DNA of 36,604 nt from Prevotellaceae bacterium (lineage in GTDB: Bacteria > Bacteroidota > Bacteroidia > Bacteroidales > UBA932). The position numbers and the translations under genes are program-made. Positions 1-8,418 of this stretch are shown piece by piece. The notes below the pieces were generated by a model, which worked only from the letters and a program-made list of their open reading frames with translations, had not been told where the DNA came from and made no database searches. Numbering within the stretch: position 1 is the stretch's first letter; every line of letters begins with the position of its first letter. Location: positions 1 through 36,604 of the forward strand of contig JAIROW010000253.1 of NCBI GenBank assembly GCA_031257315.1, read 5' to 3'.

Positions 1-423
1 GAAAAACATACATTGGAAGCCGTTTTATCAATGCCCGACGAACTGTTTTTTAATTCAAACGTAAATGTCGTAACCTGCGTAATGATTTTTACCGCACATA
101 AAAAGCACAGTCCCACAAAGAAAACATATTTTGGCTATTATAAAGATGATGGATTTATAAAAAGGAAAATTCAGGGGCGGTATGACGGATTGGGCAAGTG
201 GAAAACAATAAAGAAAAAATGGATAGGATATTTTCTTGATGAAAACCGAAAAGAAGAGGCGGGATTTAGCGTAAATAAGGTAGTTACTGCTTATAATGAA
301 TGGTGTGCAGAGGCGTATATGGAAACTGATTACTCAAATCTTACAGAAAAAGATTTTGAAGATACGGTTTTGAACTATGTTACCTTTTTGTTGAACAATC
401 GAATAGAATTAGAAAATGAATAA
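1..423 (+). CDS. hsdM: Type I restriction-modification methylase subunit, C-terminal fragment (5' end outside window)
   Basis: The reading frame is open from base 1 and encodes the last 140 residues of an HsdM-like N6-adenine methyltransferase, which would modify DNA in complex with the specificity subunit encoded next. The diagnostic part is the MPDELFF segment, then VVTCVMIFTAHKKH, then a YYKDDGF stretch and a conserved tryptophan region. This is the usual tail of type I M subunits after the catalytic core. The SAM-binding motif and NPPF/NPPY catalytic motif lie upstream and are not in the window, so activity cannot be judged. A TTG at 13 is only an in-frame codon, not a believable start. 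The stop at 421-423 overlaps the next gene by 8 bases, which indicates translational coupling. Confidence 0.85.
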   Translation, partial: EKHTLEAVLSMPDELFFNSNVNVVTCVMIFTAHKKHSPTKKTYFGYYKDDGFIKRKIQGRYDGLGKWKTIKKKWIGYFLDENRKEEAGFSVNKVVTAYNEWCAEAYMETDYSNLTEKDFEDTVLNYVTFLLNNRIELENE

Positions 424-1384
424 TTTAGTAAAAGTATCGGATTTATTCACGCTAAAATACGGCGTTAATTTAGAACTCATTAATTTAGAGCAGTGCAGTT
501 CTACTGACATTGATGCTATTCCTTTTGTTTCGAGAACGGAACAGAACAATGGTGTTTCTGCCTTTGTGTATGAAATGCCAACTATTGAGCCAAATCCTGC
601 ACATACGCTTTCGGTTGCTGTTAGCGGCTCGGTGCTTTCTACATTCTATCAGCCACTGTCATATTACAGCGGGCGAGATTTATATGTTCTAATTCCCCAA
701 AAAGATTTTTCGGCAATCGAAATGCTGTTTTATGCAAAATATATTTCGGCAAACAAATATAGGTATAATTATGGAAGACAGGCAAATAAAACATTAAAAG
801 ATATTTTAATACCGGAAACAATATCTGATAACTTATTGCAGTATTTGAAATCTTTTAAAATAGCAACCCAAAAATCTATCATAAAACAACCGATAAATTC
901 CAACAAAATTGAATTTGATATGAGTAATTGGAAATATTTTAAATATGAAGATATTTTTACAATAAAAAAAGGAAAGCGATTAATCAAAGAAGATTTTGAA
1001 GAAGGCGTAACGCCTTTTATCGGGGCGATAGATTCCAATAACGGATACCGCGATTTTATTGGACAAGCGCCCATACACAAAGGAAACACAATTACAATAA
1101 ATTATAACGGTTCTGTTGGCGAGGCGTTTTATCAACCCAATTCGTTCTGGGCAAGCGATGATGTAAATGTTTTGTATCCTAAATTCAAATTTAATAAATA
1201 TATAGCAATGTTTTTGCTACCAATTATCCGAAAGGAAAAATTCAGGTTTAATTACGGCAGAAAATGGGAAATGGACACAATGAAAAAATCAATTATCAAA
1301 TTGCCTGCAACTCATTCAGGCGAAATTGATACGGTTTTTATGGAAAACTATATTAAGAGTTTAAATTATTCAAAATTGTTGTAA
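416..1384 (+). CDS. hsdS: Type I restriction-modification specificity (S) subunit
   Basis: This 322-residue protein should recognise the DNA target for the methylase encoded upstream. It has two target-recognition-like halves, about residues 5-145 and 172-300. Each half begins with a VSDLFTLKYG / YEDIFTIKKG type segment and ends with a matching motif, R-Y-N-Y-G-R at 116-121 and R-F-N-Y-G-R at 277-282, followed by a basic helix ending in I-x-I/L-P. The internal duplication is typical of S subunits, which bind a bipartite site. At 322 residues it is shorter than classical HsdS (about 400-450) but normal for the compact S-like proteins paired with this kind of methylase. The ATG at 416 lies inside the hsdM stop region. 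No HsdR gene is visible; the locus continues off the window. Confidence 0.82.
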   Translation: MNNLVKVSDLFTLKYGVNLELINLEQCSSTDIDAIPFVSRTEQNNGVSAFVYEMPTIEPNPAHTLSVAVSGSVLSTFYQPLSYYSGRDLYVLIPQKDFSAIEMLFYAKYISANKYRYNYGRQANKTLKDILIPETISDNLLQYLKSFKIATQKSIIKQPINSNKIEFDMSNWKYFKYEDIFTIKKGKRLIKEDFEEGVTPFIGAIDSNNGYRDFIGQAPIHKGNTITINYNGSVGEAFYQPNSFWASDDVNVLYPKFKFNKYIAMFLLPIIRKEKFRFNYGRKWEMDTMKKSIIKLPATHSGEIDTVFMENYIKSLNYSKLL

Positions 1385-1482
1385 TATGCAAGAGGCGATA
1401 CAATGTACAGCGCAACCATTGACGACAACAATGTATTTCTGAAAGTTTTTTGAACAGCCTCGTTTGCCTTATAAAATTTCGA

Positions 1483-4125
1483 TTATCTATTATCCCAGTA
1501 ACTCGACTGTTTGTCGTATTTCAGTACGTCGGCAAGCATTGAGGAGTTTATGCCGATTTTAAAACTCCAGCTCTGGTAGCGTCCCATCGGCGTCCAGTTG
1601 AACGAGAAGCTGAAACAGTGCAATTTCCGCATTATGCTGATATTTGTTGTGGTCAAATCCATCGCTTTAAAATCGAAACCGCTTTGCAGACGCATGTCCC
1701 AGTTGGGAGTCGGCGAAATAGAAGCGTTGAAGCCGAGCGTTTGCGTGTGCGCATGGTTTGTGAACAGCTGATTGTTTGAGTATGAATAGCTCTTGTTGTA
1801 ATTGTACGAATAGTTGAACGAAAAACTCCATGGAACGGAAAACGGTTCGTAAACAAACGGACTGTAAGTGTTTCTCCTGCTGTTGGCGCTGCTGTGGTCG
1901 TCGCCGTCTCTATTGTCGCGTTCGTTACTCTTGCCTTTACCTTTGTCGCTTTTGCCTTTGCCTCCGCTGAACGAATAGCCGAAGGCAAGACTGAAATTTG
2001 TCAGCCGTCCGATATTAAGCCATTTTTTATCCTCCCATACAAATTTGTTAACTCTTGTTCCGCGCTCGTTGATTTGATACGGATCGAGCGTAAAGCGGAA
2101 GGTCAGCGCCGTGTTTCCGGGAAGGTTTGTCGAACCCGAAAACGATATGTTTGCCAGATTCATCGAATCGGCAAGCAGATTGTACGACGTGCTAAGGTCG
2201 AATGTGTTCAGCAGAGGCACTTTCTTTACGCCGGTCGAATCTTTTCTGTTGCGCATTTTCATTTCAAGATTGTTGCCCAGCGAAAAGGATATTGACCCGC
2301 TTTCACGCTGCGACGGGTATCCGTAGGGTTGTCCTTCATATATATTGTATTCGGCTGTATTACCCAGCGTGTCAACCTGTACCCGACGGTAGCCGTTAAA
2401 CGCTTTTTTCATGTCTGGATTGTACGAAAGTGACAGCGAGGGTTTTACAACGTGGCGCACGGCTTCGATAAGGCTGCCTTTTTTGAAGTTGACAATCCCG
2501 TAAATCTGCGTGTTGAGCGACGCCGAGAAACCGTATTCGTGTACCATTCCAAGTTTGCTGAATGCTGACGTGGTGTCGATTACCACTCTGCGCCGGATGC
2601 TGTCCCAGTTTTTTTCGATGGATTTGAAGTACCATTTTGTCGAATATCTTACCGACGGAGAAAGGTTGACATATTTAAACAGTGTAAAATTTGGCAGCCC
2701 GATGTTTATGTTGTGGTTCAGCCCGTTGTTTATCTTTTTTGTAAAATTGGGATTTTTCAGTTCGGTTGATTTGAATGCGACCTTGTTGTCGAATGTTGCG
2801 CTGTAACTCAACGAAATATCTTCATAAAGGGCTTTTGAACCGACTCGTTCCTTTCGTGCAAACGGATAAAGACGCGACATGGTGAGAGTAAGATTCGGGA
2901 GTGTTATCGAATAGGTGCTGTCTCTCATGTTTTGACTGTGCGATGCGTTTACCGACAGATTTAATGGCGAACCGTCCCATGAACGCGAGTATGAAATGCT
3001 TGAACTTATAGTGTTGTTTATGTTCTGATACGGGTCGTGCGATGCGTTGTTATTGTACAGATTATTGTTTGCCGACGAAAAGTTTACATTTGCCGAAAAC
3101 CCTGTTCCCGGATGGGCTTTTGGAGACTGACGGTGGCTCCACTGCACCGAAAAGGTTGTGGCGGCGCGGTAGTCCGACGAATTTTTCTCTCCTGTCGCAT
3201 TAAAAGCATAGCTAAGATTGAAAGTTCCGTCAAACTTATACTTTTTTGTATAACGCGCAGAAGAACGCAGCGCCCACGAACCGAGCGTATAATAGTCGCC
3301 CTGAAATTCGAGATCCATATAATCGCCCAATGCGAAATAATAGCCAATATTTCGCAGAAAAAAACCGCGAGCCACTTCTTCTCCGTAAGTCGGCATTCTG
3401 AAACCCGACGAGCGGGACGACTGCTGCGGAAAAAAACCAAACGGAATCACGAGCGGAATAGGCACGTCTGCTATTACAAGATACGAAGGTCCAAAATAGG
3501 TATATTTGCCGGCTATCTTGCCCCGCGTTATTTTTATGTAGTAATGCGGATGCGGGTCTTCGCATGTCGTAGATATTACATCTTTTATAAATGACGAATT
3601 GTCGGGCATACGTTTCGTAATGCCTCCGCTGAGCTGCATGTCGCCCTGTTTTGTTTTTATGTTTACAATACGCGCTTTTTCTGACTTGAAATTATAGATA
3701 ATAGAATCCATTTCGTAAGAATCCTTACCCTGCGTAAATACCGGTTTTTCGAGCTGCGTACCGGTCGAGTCAACATATCCAAGCCCCTTTATATTGCTGG
3801 TTTTTTTGCTGCCTTCGATATATCTGGCGCTCATGGACATGTCCAGCGATACGACTTTTGCTTCGGTGTACATGAAAATTATCGTATCAACGTCCGAAAA
3901 GTCATAAACTATCGAATCTTTGGCAGAATATTTGACCGGATCTTTAAAAGTTGAACTCTTGGAAGCCGCCTCTGTCGAATCCATCGCCATACGGACGGTA
4001 TCCGTCTTTTTTTCATTTTTATCCGGCATAATTATTCTCTGAGCGTCCATTTTTTGGACGCCCGCGCCCGCCGTAATAATCAGGGCAACAATAATCAGAC
4101 TACATTTTTTCAACAATCTTACCAA
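1483..4125 (-). CDS. lptD: LptD-like LPS-assembly outer membrane protein
   Basis: This 880-residue protein is the Bacteroidota form of LptD, the outer-membrane barrel that inserts lipopolysaccharide into the outer leaflet. The N-terminus has a signal peptide (KKCSLIIVALIITAGAG, then a likely cut near DAQ). Residues of about 60-200 form a beta-rich OstA/LptA-like domain. The highly conserved family block around PLVIPFGFFPQQ and SGFRMPTYGEE follows at about residues 225-250, and the remainder is rich in alternating aromatic beta strands, consistent with a large barrel. A charged low-complexity insert lies at about residues 720-752. The first start is TTG; TTG codons 3 and 4 triplets later would give a more typical short signal peptide, so the exact start is uncertain. 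An in-frame stop just upstream rules out a longer form. It is convergent with hsdS and divergent from the amidase gene. Confidence 0.85.
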   Translation of the reverse strand: MVRLLKKCSLIIVALIITAGAGVQKMDAQRIIMPDKNEKKTDTVRMAMDSTEAASKSSTFKDPVKYSAKDSIVYDFSDVDTIIFMYTEAKVVSLDMSMSARYIEGSKKTSNIKGLGYVDSTGTQLEKPVFTQGKDSYEMDSIIYNFKSEKARIVNIKTKQGDMQLSGGITKRMPDNSSFIKDVISTTCEDPHPHYYIKITRGKIAGKYTYFGPSYLVIADVPIPLVIPFGFFPQQSSRSSGFRMPTYGEEVARGFFLRNIGYYFALGDYMDLEFQGDYYTLGSWALRSSARYTKKYKFDGTFNLSYAFNATGEKNSSDYRAATTFSVQWSHRQSPKAHPGTGFSANVNFSSANNNLYNNNASHDPYQNINNTISSSISYSRSWDGSPLNLSVNASHSQNMRDSTYSITLPNLTLTMSRLYPFARKERVGSKALYEDISLSYSATFDNKVAFKSTELKNPNFTKKINNGLNHNINIGLPNFTLFKYVNLSPSVRYSTKWYFKSIEKNWDSIRRRVVIDTTSAFSKLGMVHEYGFSASLNTQIYGIVNFKKGSLIEAVRHVVKPSLSLSYNPDMKKAFNGYRRVQVDTLGNTAEYNIYEGQPYGYPSQRESGSISFSLGNNLEMKMRNRKDSTGVKKVPLLNTFDLSTSYNLLADSMNLANISFSGSTNLPGNTALTFRFTLDPYQINERGTRVNKFVWEDKKWLNIGRLTNFSLAFGYSFSGGKGKSDKGKGKSNERDNRDGDDHSSANSRRNTYSPFVYEPFSVPWSFSFNYSYNYNKSYSYSNNQLFTNHAHTQTLGFNASISPTPNWDMRLQSGFDFKAMDLTTTNISIMRKLHCFSFSFNWTPMGRYQSWSFKIGINSSMLADVLKYDKQSSYWDNR

Positions 4126-4191
4126 TCTATTTAAAATTTGTTATACCTTTGCGGTATAAAAAAGAGTACAAAATTAAATAAATTTGGTGGA
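4126..4191. promoter_or_regulatory. Divergent lptD/amidase promoter region with palindromic element over the -7 box
   Basis: For the amidase, a Bacteroidota -7 box TACCTTTG lies at 4144-4151. It sits inside a 7-bp inverted repeat, TTATACC (4141-4147) and GGTATAA (4153-4159), separated by 5 bases. A clear -33 TTTG at proper spacing is not visible, and I found no good TAnnTTTG box for lptD on the other strand. The palindrome could be an operator shared by both genes; this is inference. Confidence 0.5.
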
Positions 4192-5013
4192 ATGACAATA
4201 AGTTTTAAATATTTATTGATTACAGCGCTGTTTTTCTGTATCTCTGCACCGCTGTTTTCCCGTTCTGTCAACGTCGGAGTAAAGACAGTTGTCATCGATC
4301 CGGGGCATGGAGGGCGAGATCCCGGAACGGTCGGCAAACATATCAAAGAAAAGGATATAGTCCTTTCAATAGCCCTGCGCTTTGGACAGCTTGTCGAAGA
4401 ATGGTTTCCCGACGTCCGCGTACTCTATACCAGAAAAACAGACGTTTTTGTTGATCTGTACAAACGCGGAGAATTTGCAAACGAAAACAGCGCCGACATA
4501 TTCATATCCATACATGCCAACTCCATTGACGCATCGGAAGAGGAGAGAAATGCAACTTCGGGCAACGAAACATGGATTATGGGAATGCACCGGTCGGAAG
4601 AAAATCTGAGAGTGGCAATGATGGAAAACAGGGTTATTCAAACCGAAGACAGGTATGAAGAAAATTATGGTGGCTTCGACCCCACAGAACCTGAATCCTA
4701 CATTGTATTCAGTTTGATTCAGGACGTTTACATGGAACAGAGTCTCCGAATGGCTGAATATATTCAGAACGAAATGCAAAACGGACCTGTAAGACGGAAC
4801 AGAGGCGTAAAACAGGCTGGATACGTCGTTCTGTGGAAAACCGCCGCGCCAAGCGTACTGATAGAAACCGGATTTGTGTCCAATCCGAAAGAAGAAAAAA
4901 TTCTGATGGACGCCAATAACCAGCAGCAAATAGCCGAATGTATATTCCGTGCTTTTCAGCGCTACAAAAACGACATGGACAGAATTGTTTACAGTTACGG
5001 GGACGATAAATAG
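4192..5013 (+). CDS. Secreted N-acetylmuramoyl-L-alanine amidase (Amidase_3)
   Basis: This 273-residue zinc amidase cleaves the bond between N-acetylmuramic acid and the stem peptide in the periplasm. A signal sequence covers residues 1-25. The Amidase_3 landmarks are all present: DPGHGG with H39, K-E-K-D with E53, SIHANS with H108 as the zinc ligands, and LIETGFVSNPKEE near residue 240 supplying the catalytic glutamate. The frame is open upstream to a TTG at 4138, but that region contains the -7 promoter box, so the ATG at 4192, preceded by GGTGG, is chosen. Size and order suggest a minimal catalytic domain with no SPOR or AMIN module. It is divergent from lptD, a pairing seen in other Bacteroidota, and its 3' end is followed by about 200 bases before the ATPase operon. 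Confidence 0.9.
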   Translation: MTISFKYLLITALFFCISAPLFSRSVNVGVKTVVIDPGHGGRDPGTVGKHIKEKDIVLSIALRFGQLVEEWFPDVRVLYTRKTDVFVDLYKRGEFANENSADIFISIHANSIDASEEERNATSGNETWIMGMHRSEENLRVAMMENRVIQTEDRYEENYGGFDPTEPESYIVFSLIQDVYMEQSLRMAEYIQNEMQNGPVRRNRGVKQAGYVVLWKTAAPSVLIETGFVSNPKEEKILMDANNQQQIAECIFRAFQRYKNDMDRIVYSYGDDK

Positions 5014-5150
5014 AATTTTATACTGTTTTTACCTCATTTTTCAACTAAACCACTGCAATTTCTGTGGCGCTTAAAAAAATTTTTTTATGCTGATATACAG
5101 AGTTTTGACGTTATTATATATAAATAAATTACAAATTTTTTATAAAAAAA

Positions 5151-5183
5151 TTTGTAAAATTGAAAAAAATGTCGTTAACTTTG
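5151..5183 (+). promoter_or_regulatory. Promoter of V-type ATPase operon (-33 TTTG, -7 TAACTTTG)
   Basis: TTTG at 5151-5154 and TAACTTTG at 5176-5183 are separated by 21 bases, matching the Bacteroidota housekeeping promoter pattern. Transcription would begin around 5189-5190, downstream of the ATG at 5185, so that codon cannot be the start of atpE. The flanking region 5080-5160 is extremely A+T-rich, as expected for an UP-like region. Confidence 0.7.
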
Positions 5184-5211
5184 CATGTTTTTTTGTTTAA
5201 AATATTTTTGT

Positions 5212-5832
5212 ATGGGCGATAAATTAAAGGAGCTTACAGACAAACTGTACAGCGAAGGTTTGCAGAAAGGCAAACAGGAAGCGGAAGAACTTCTTGAAAA
5301 GGCAAAAATCGAAGCCGGACGTATTGTAGCCGAAGCAAAAAACATGGCTGCGGAAATTGAACACGCCGCAAAAAAGCGTTCAGAAGAAATGAAGGCAAAC
5401 GCCGACGCCGAAATTAAACTTGCAGGCAGACAGGTTGTCAGCGAAGTGAAACAAACGCTTGAAAATCTGATTATCACTGCTGCTGTATCGAATGATATTA
5501 AAAACGCTTTCAACGACATTGCTTTTGTACAGTCGCTGATAAAGTCGGCAGTGGAAAAATTTGACCTCAAAAACTCGGAAACTCCCGATTTGTTTGTGAT
5601 TATACCGCAGGAAAAGCAAAAAGAATTTTCGGAATATATCTGCGGAAAAGTTTCGCAGGGGTTAGCTTCTCCTCTGGAAATAAAAATAGACGGCGATCTG
5701 AAATCAGGCTTTAAAATCGGCTCAAAATCGGACGGATATTACATAAGTTTTACCGACGGCGAGTTTGAAAACCTTTTCAAGGCATCTCTGCGTTCAAAAG
5801 TTTCCGAATTATTGTTTGGCAACAAATTGTAA
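5212..5832 (+). CDS. atpE: V/A-type ATPase subunit E (peripheral stalk)
   Basis: This 206-residue protein is the first gene of the ATPase operon. Residues of about 5-90 are a long charged, alanine-rich amphipathic helix (KGKQEAEELLEKAKIEAGRI, then more of the same) typical of the stator coiled coil. The C-terminal half is a globular alpha/beta domain that would contact the catalytic head. The ATG at 5212 is preferred over the in-frame ATG at 5185, because 5185 lies upstream of the predicted transcription start and would add an unlikely MFFCLKYFC extension. No subunit G/H gene, the usual coiled-coil partner of E, is present in the operon, so E may dimerise, or its partner may be DUF2764 or encoded elsewhere (inference). 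The stop codon abuts the next ATG directly. Confidence 0.85.
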   Translation: MGDKLKELTDKLYSEGLQKGKQEAEELLEKAKIEAGRIVAEAKNMAAEIEHAAKKRSEEMKANADAEIKLAGRQVVSEVKQTLENLIITAAVSNDIKNAFNDIAFVQSLIKSAVEKFDLKNSETPDLFVIIPQEKQKEFSEYICGKVSQGLASPLEIKIDGDLKSGFKIGSKSDGYYISFTDGEFENLFKASLRSKVSELLFGNKL

Positions 5833-6651
5833 ATGACAAGAAATTATTACCATCTGGTGGCGAGTTTGCCCGATTTGCTGTTTAAATCGGACAGTTTTAA
5901 GAACGTCAGTCTGCTGCAAATCAGAAATTTTATTATGGAAGAAGTTTCTGCCGGAGACCTTGCGTATATGTACGAAATATTAAGTCATATAGACAATTAT
6001 AACCTGATTACGCATCTGTACGGAAAAAACAGGGCGTGGAAAACCGGAGGAAAGTTTGACGCCGAATCGTTCTCAAATCCGCATGATACCAATTTGCCGG
6101 AATATATGCGCCAGTTTTTCGATTATATCGAAAAATACAAAAGCGAAAACGGAACGCAGCCCGACTGTTTTTTGGCAGAACAATATCTGTACAAACTGTG
6201 TTATGAAAGTCTGGAAGCATCGAAAAACATGTTTGTATCGAAATACAGCAGACTTGAAAAGGAAATCAGAAACGTTCAGACGGCATATCTTTGCCGGCAA
6301 TCGGGAATATCTTTTGAAAATCAGTTTATTGCAGAAGATGAACTGACCGAAATGCTGGCAAAAAGTCAGGCACAGGATTTTGGGCTGTCGAAAGAATGGG
6401 ACTATCTTGCCGGACTGGTTCAAATATTTGACGTCAAAGATTTATTTGAAAGAGAAATGAAACTTGATATGTTCAGATGGAACAATATAGACGAAATCAA
6501 TGTATTTGAGTATTTTACAGTGAATATGGTTCTCGGAACGCTGCAAAAAGCCTGTATCGCCGAACGCTGGATGGCGATGGACGGCAGCAAAGGCGAAAAA
6601 ATATTCAAAAAATTAATAAACGAATTAAAATCCTGGAATTTAAAATCATGA
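5833..6651 (+). CDS. DUF2764 family protein of the V-type ATPase operon (candidate subunit C equivalent)
   Basis: This 272-residue, mostly helical soluble protein opens with the NYYHLVASLPDLLF signature of DUF2764, a family found in V-ATPase operons of Bacteroidota. Its ATG follows the atpE stop with no spacer, and its TGA overlaps the atpA start as ATGA, so it is tightly coupled to both. No signal peptide or membrane segment is seen. It occupies the place where subunit C, the socket between the central stalk and the rotor ring, is encoded in many bacterial operons, and no other C gene is present. A role as a diverged C subunit is a reasonable inference from position, size and helical content, but I see no motif that proves it. 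An assembly factor is the main alternative. Confidence 0.8.
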   Translation: MTRNYYHLVASLPDLLFKSDSFKNVSLLQIRNFIMEEVSAGDLAYMYEILSHIDNYNLITHLYGKNRAWKTGGKFDAESFSNPHDTNLPEYMRQFFDYIEKYKSENGTQPDCFLAEQYLYKLCYESLEASKNMFVSKYSRLEKEIRNVQTAYLCRQSGISFENQFIAEDELTEMLAKSQAQDFGLSKEWDYLAGLVQIFDVKDLFEREMKLDMFRWNNIDEINVFEYFTVNMVLGTLQKACIAERWMAMDGSKGEKIFKKLINELKSWNLKS

Positions 6652-8405
6652 AGACTAAAGGAAAAGTAACCGGAATAATAGCAAATCTTGTAATTGTAGA
6701 AGTTGACGGACCCGTGTCGCAGAACGAAATCTGTTTTGTCTCGCTTGGAGAAGTGAAGCTCATGGCAGAAGTTATTAAAATCACAGGCAGCAGAGCGTTT
6801 ATACAGGTGTTTGAAAGCACTCGCGGACTGAAAACCGGAAACGTTGTGGAATTTGAAGGACACATGCTCGAAGTTTCGCTCGGTCCCGGAATACTGTCAA
6901 GTATATACGACGGTTTGCAGAACAATCTGAAAACCATGGACGGCGTCTTTCTGAAAAGAGGCGAATATACAAGTCCCTTAAATCCCGATACTGAATGGAA
7001 TTTCAAACCTTTGGCAAAAGCCGGAGACACTGTTAAAGCCGGAAGCTACCTTGGCGAAGTTCCCGAAAACAATTTAAGTCATAAAATAATGCTTCCCTTT
7101 AAATTCAGGGGAAACTATACGGTAAAAAGCGTGGCGGACGAAGGCAGCTATACGGTAAATCACGTAATAGCAGTTGTTGTTGATGAACATGGCGGCGAAC
7201 ATGATGTAACAATGGTTCAAAAATGGGCTGTAAAACTTCCGATTACCTGTTATAAAAACAAGCCGAGACCGTTCAGAATTATGGAAACAGGAGTACGGAT
7301 ATTCGACACTTTTAACCCGATGGCTGAAGGAGGTACAGGTTTTATACCGGGTCCTTTCGGCTCTGGAAAAACCGTTTTGCAGCACGCTCTCGCCAAACAG
7401 GCTGAAGCTGACGTTATTATAATGGCTGCCTGCGGCGAACGCGCAAACGAAGTTGTCGAAATATTTGTAGAATTTCCAGAACTGAACGACCCGCGCACCG
7501 GACGCAAACTGATGGAACGTACCATAATTGTTTGCAATACATCGAATATGCCCGTTGCAGCCCGCGAGGCTTCGGTATATACGGCTATGACTCTGGGCGA
7601 ATATTACAGGGCAATGGGTTTGAAAACGCTACTGCTCGCCGATTCTACTTCGCGCTGGGCGCAGGCGCTCAGAGAAATGAGCAACCGGCTGGAAGAACTT
7701 CCGGGCGCCGACGCTTTCCCTATGGATTTGTCGGCTGTAATTTCCAATTTTTATTCGCGTGCAGGATACGTCGAACTCGAAAACGACAAAAGCGGCTCGG
7801 TTACTTTTATCGGGACGGTATCGCCCGCAGGAGGAAATTTGAAAGAACCTGTTACAGAATCGACAAAAAAAGTCGCCCGCTGTTTTTACGCGCTTTCTCA
7901 GGCTCGCGCCGACAGCAAGAGATACCCCGCCGTCGATCCCGTTGACAGTTATTCCAAATATTTAGAATATCCTGAAATACAGGAATATCTTAACGAAACA
8001 GTAGAAGACAGATGGCACGAAAAAGTCGCCGAAAGTAAAAATATTATATTAAGAGGAAAAGAAGCGGCAGAACAGATAAACATACTTGGCGACGACGGCG
8101 TCCCGCTCGAATATCACGACCGTTTCTGGAAATCGGAACTTATCGATTTTATTATCTTACAGCAAGATGCGTTTGACAAAACAGATTCGTCAACGCCAAT
8201 GGAACGTCAGAAATACATGTTAAATCTTGTTCTGGAAATATGCCGGCGGTCGCCAGAATTTGAAAATTTTGAAGAATGTGCCTCCTATTACACAGATTTG
8301 ATAAATATCATGAAACAGTTGAATTATTCGGAATACGGCAGCGAAAAATTCATGAATTACGAAAAACAGATTCTGGACAAAACCGGTATAAAAAACAATA
8401 ATTAA
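6648..8405 (+). CDS. atpA: V/A-type ATPase catalytic subunit A
   Basis: This 585-residue protein is full length for the family and carries the catalytic nucleotide sites. The N-terminal barrel runs through about residue 70. The non-homologous insert characteristic of A subunits follows (about 115-185) and includes the GDTVKAGSYLGEV segment. The P-loop is GPFGSGKT at 235-242. The catalytic glutamate is in G-E264-R-A-N-E. The Walker B strand LLLAD ends at D332 and leads into the conserved SRWAQALREMS segment (R336). The C-terminal helical domain is intact. The start overlaps the DUF2764 stop by 4 bases (ATGA), and atpB begins 13 bases after the stop. Nothing suggests loss of function. Confidence 0.97.
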   Translation: MKTKGKVTGIIANLVIVEVDGPVSQNEICFVSLGEVKLMAEVIKITGSRAFIQVFESTRGLKTGNVVEFEGHMLEVSLGPGILSSIYDGLQNNLKTMDGVFLKRGEYTSPLNPDTEWNFKPLAKAGDTVKAGSYLGEVPENNLSHKIMLPFKFRGNYTVKSVADEGSYTVNHVIAVVVDEHGGEHDVTMVQKWAVKLPITCYKNKPRPFRIMETGVRIFDTFNPMAEGGTGFIPGPFGSGKTVLQHALAKQAEADVIIMAACGERANEVVEIFVEFPELNDPRTGRKLMERTIIVCNTSNMPVAAREASVYTAMTLGEYYRAMGLKTLLLADSTSRWAQALREMSNRLEELPGADAFPMDLSAVISNFYSRAGYVELENDKSGSVTFIGTVSPAGGNLKEPVTESTKKVARCFYALSQARADSKRYPAVDPVDSYSKYLEYPEIQEYLNETVEDRWHEKVAESKNIILRGKEAAEQINILGDDGVPLEYHDRFWKSELIDFIILQQDAFDKTDSSTPMERQKYMLNLVLEICRRSPEFENFEECASYYTDLINIMKQLNYSEYGSEKFMNYEKQILDKTGIKNNN

Positions 8406-8418
8406 ATCACATAACGGA

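Noticed and set aside
3037-3594. 185-residue plus-strand frame inside lptD
   Set aside because: Antisense shadow of a clear coding gene with a random-looking, Arg/Cys-rich product. Similar long antisense frames in atpB (8575-9192) and the amidase gene (4366-4929) were dropped for the same reason.
4138-4191. N-terminal extension of the amidase starting at TTG 4138
   Set aside because: The extension overlaps a TACCTTTG promoter box and places a polar stretch before the signal peptide; the ATG at 4192 is better.
5185-5211. N-terminal extension of atpE starting at ATG 5185
   Set aside because: The ATG lies only 2 bases after the -7 box, upstream of the expected transcription start, and the added residues are unlike subunit E.
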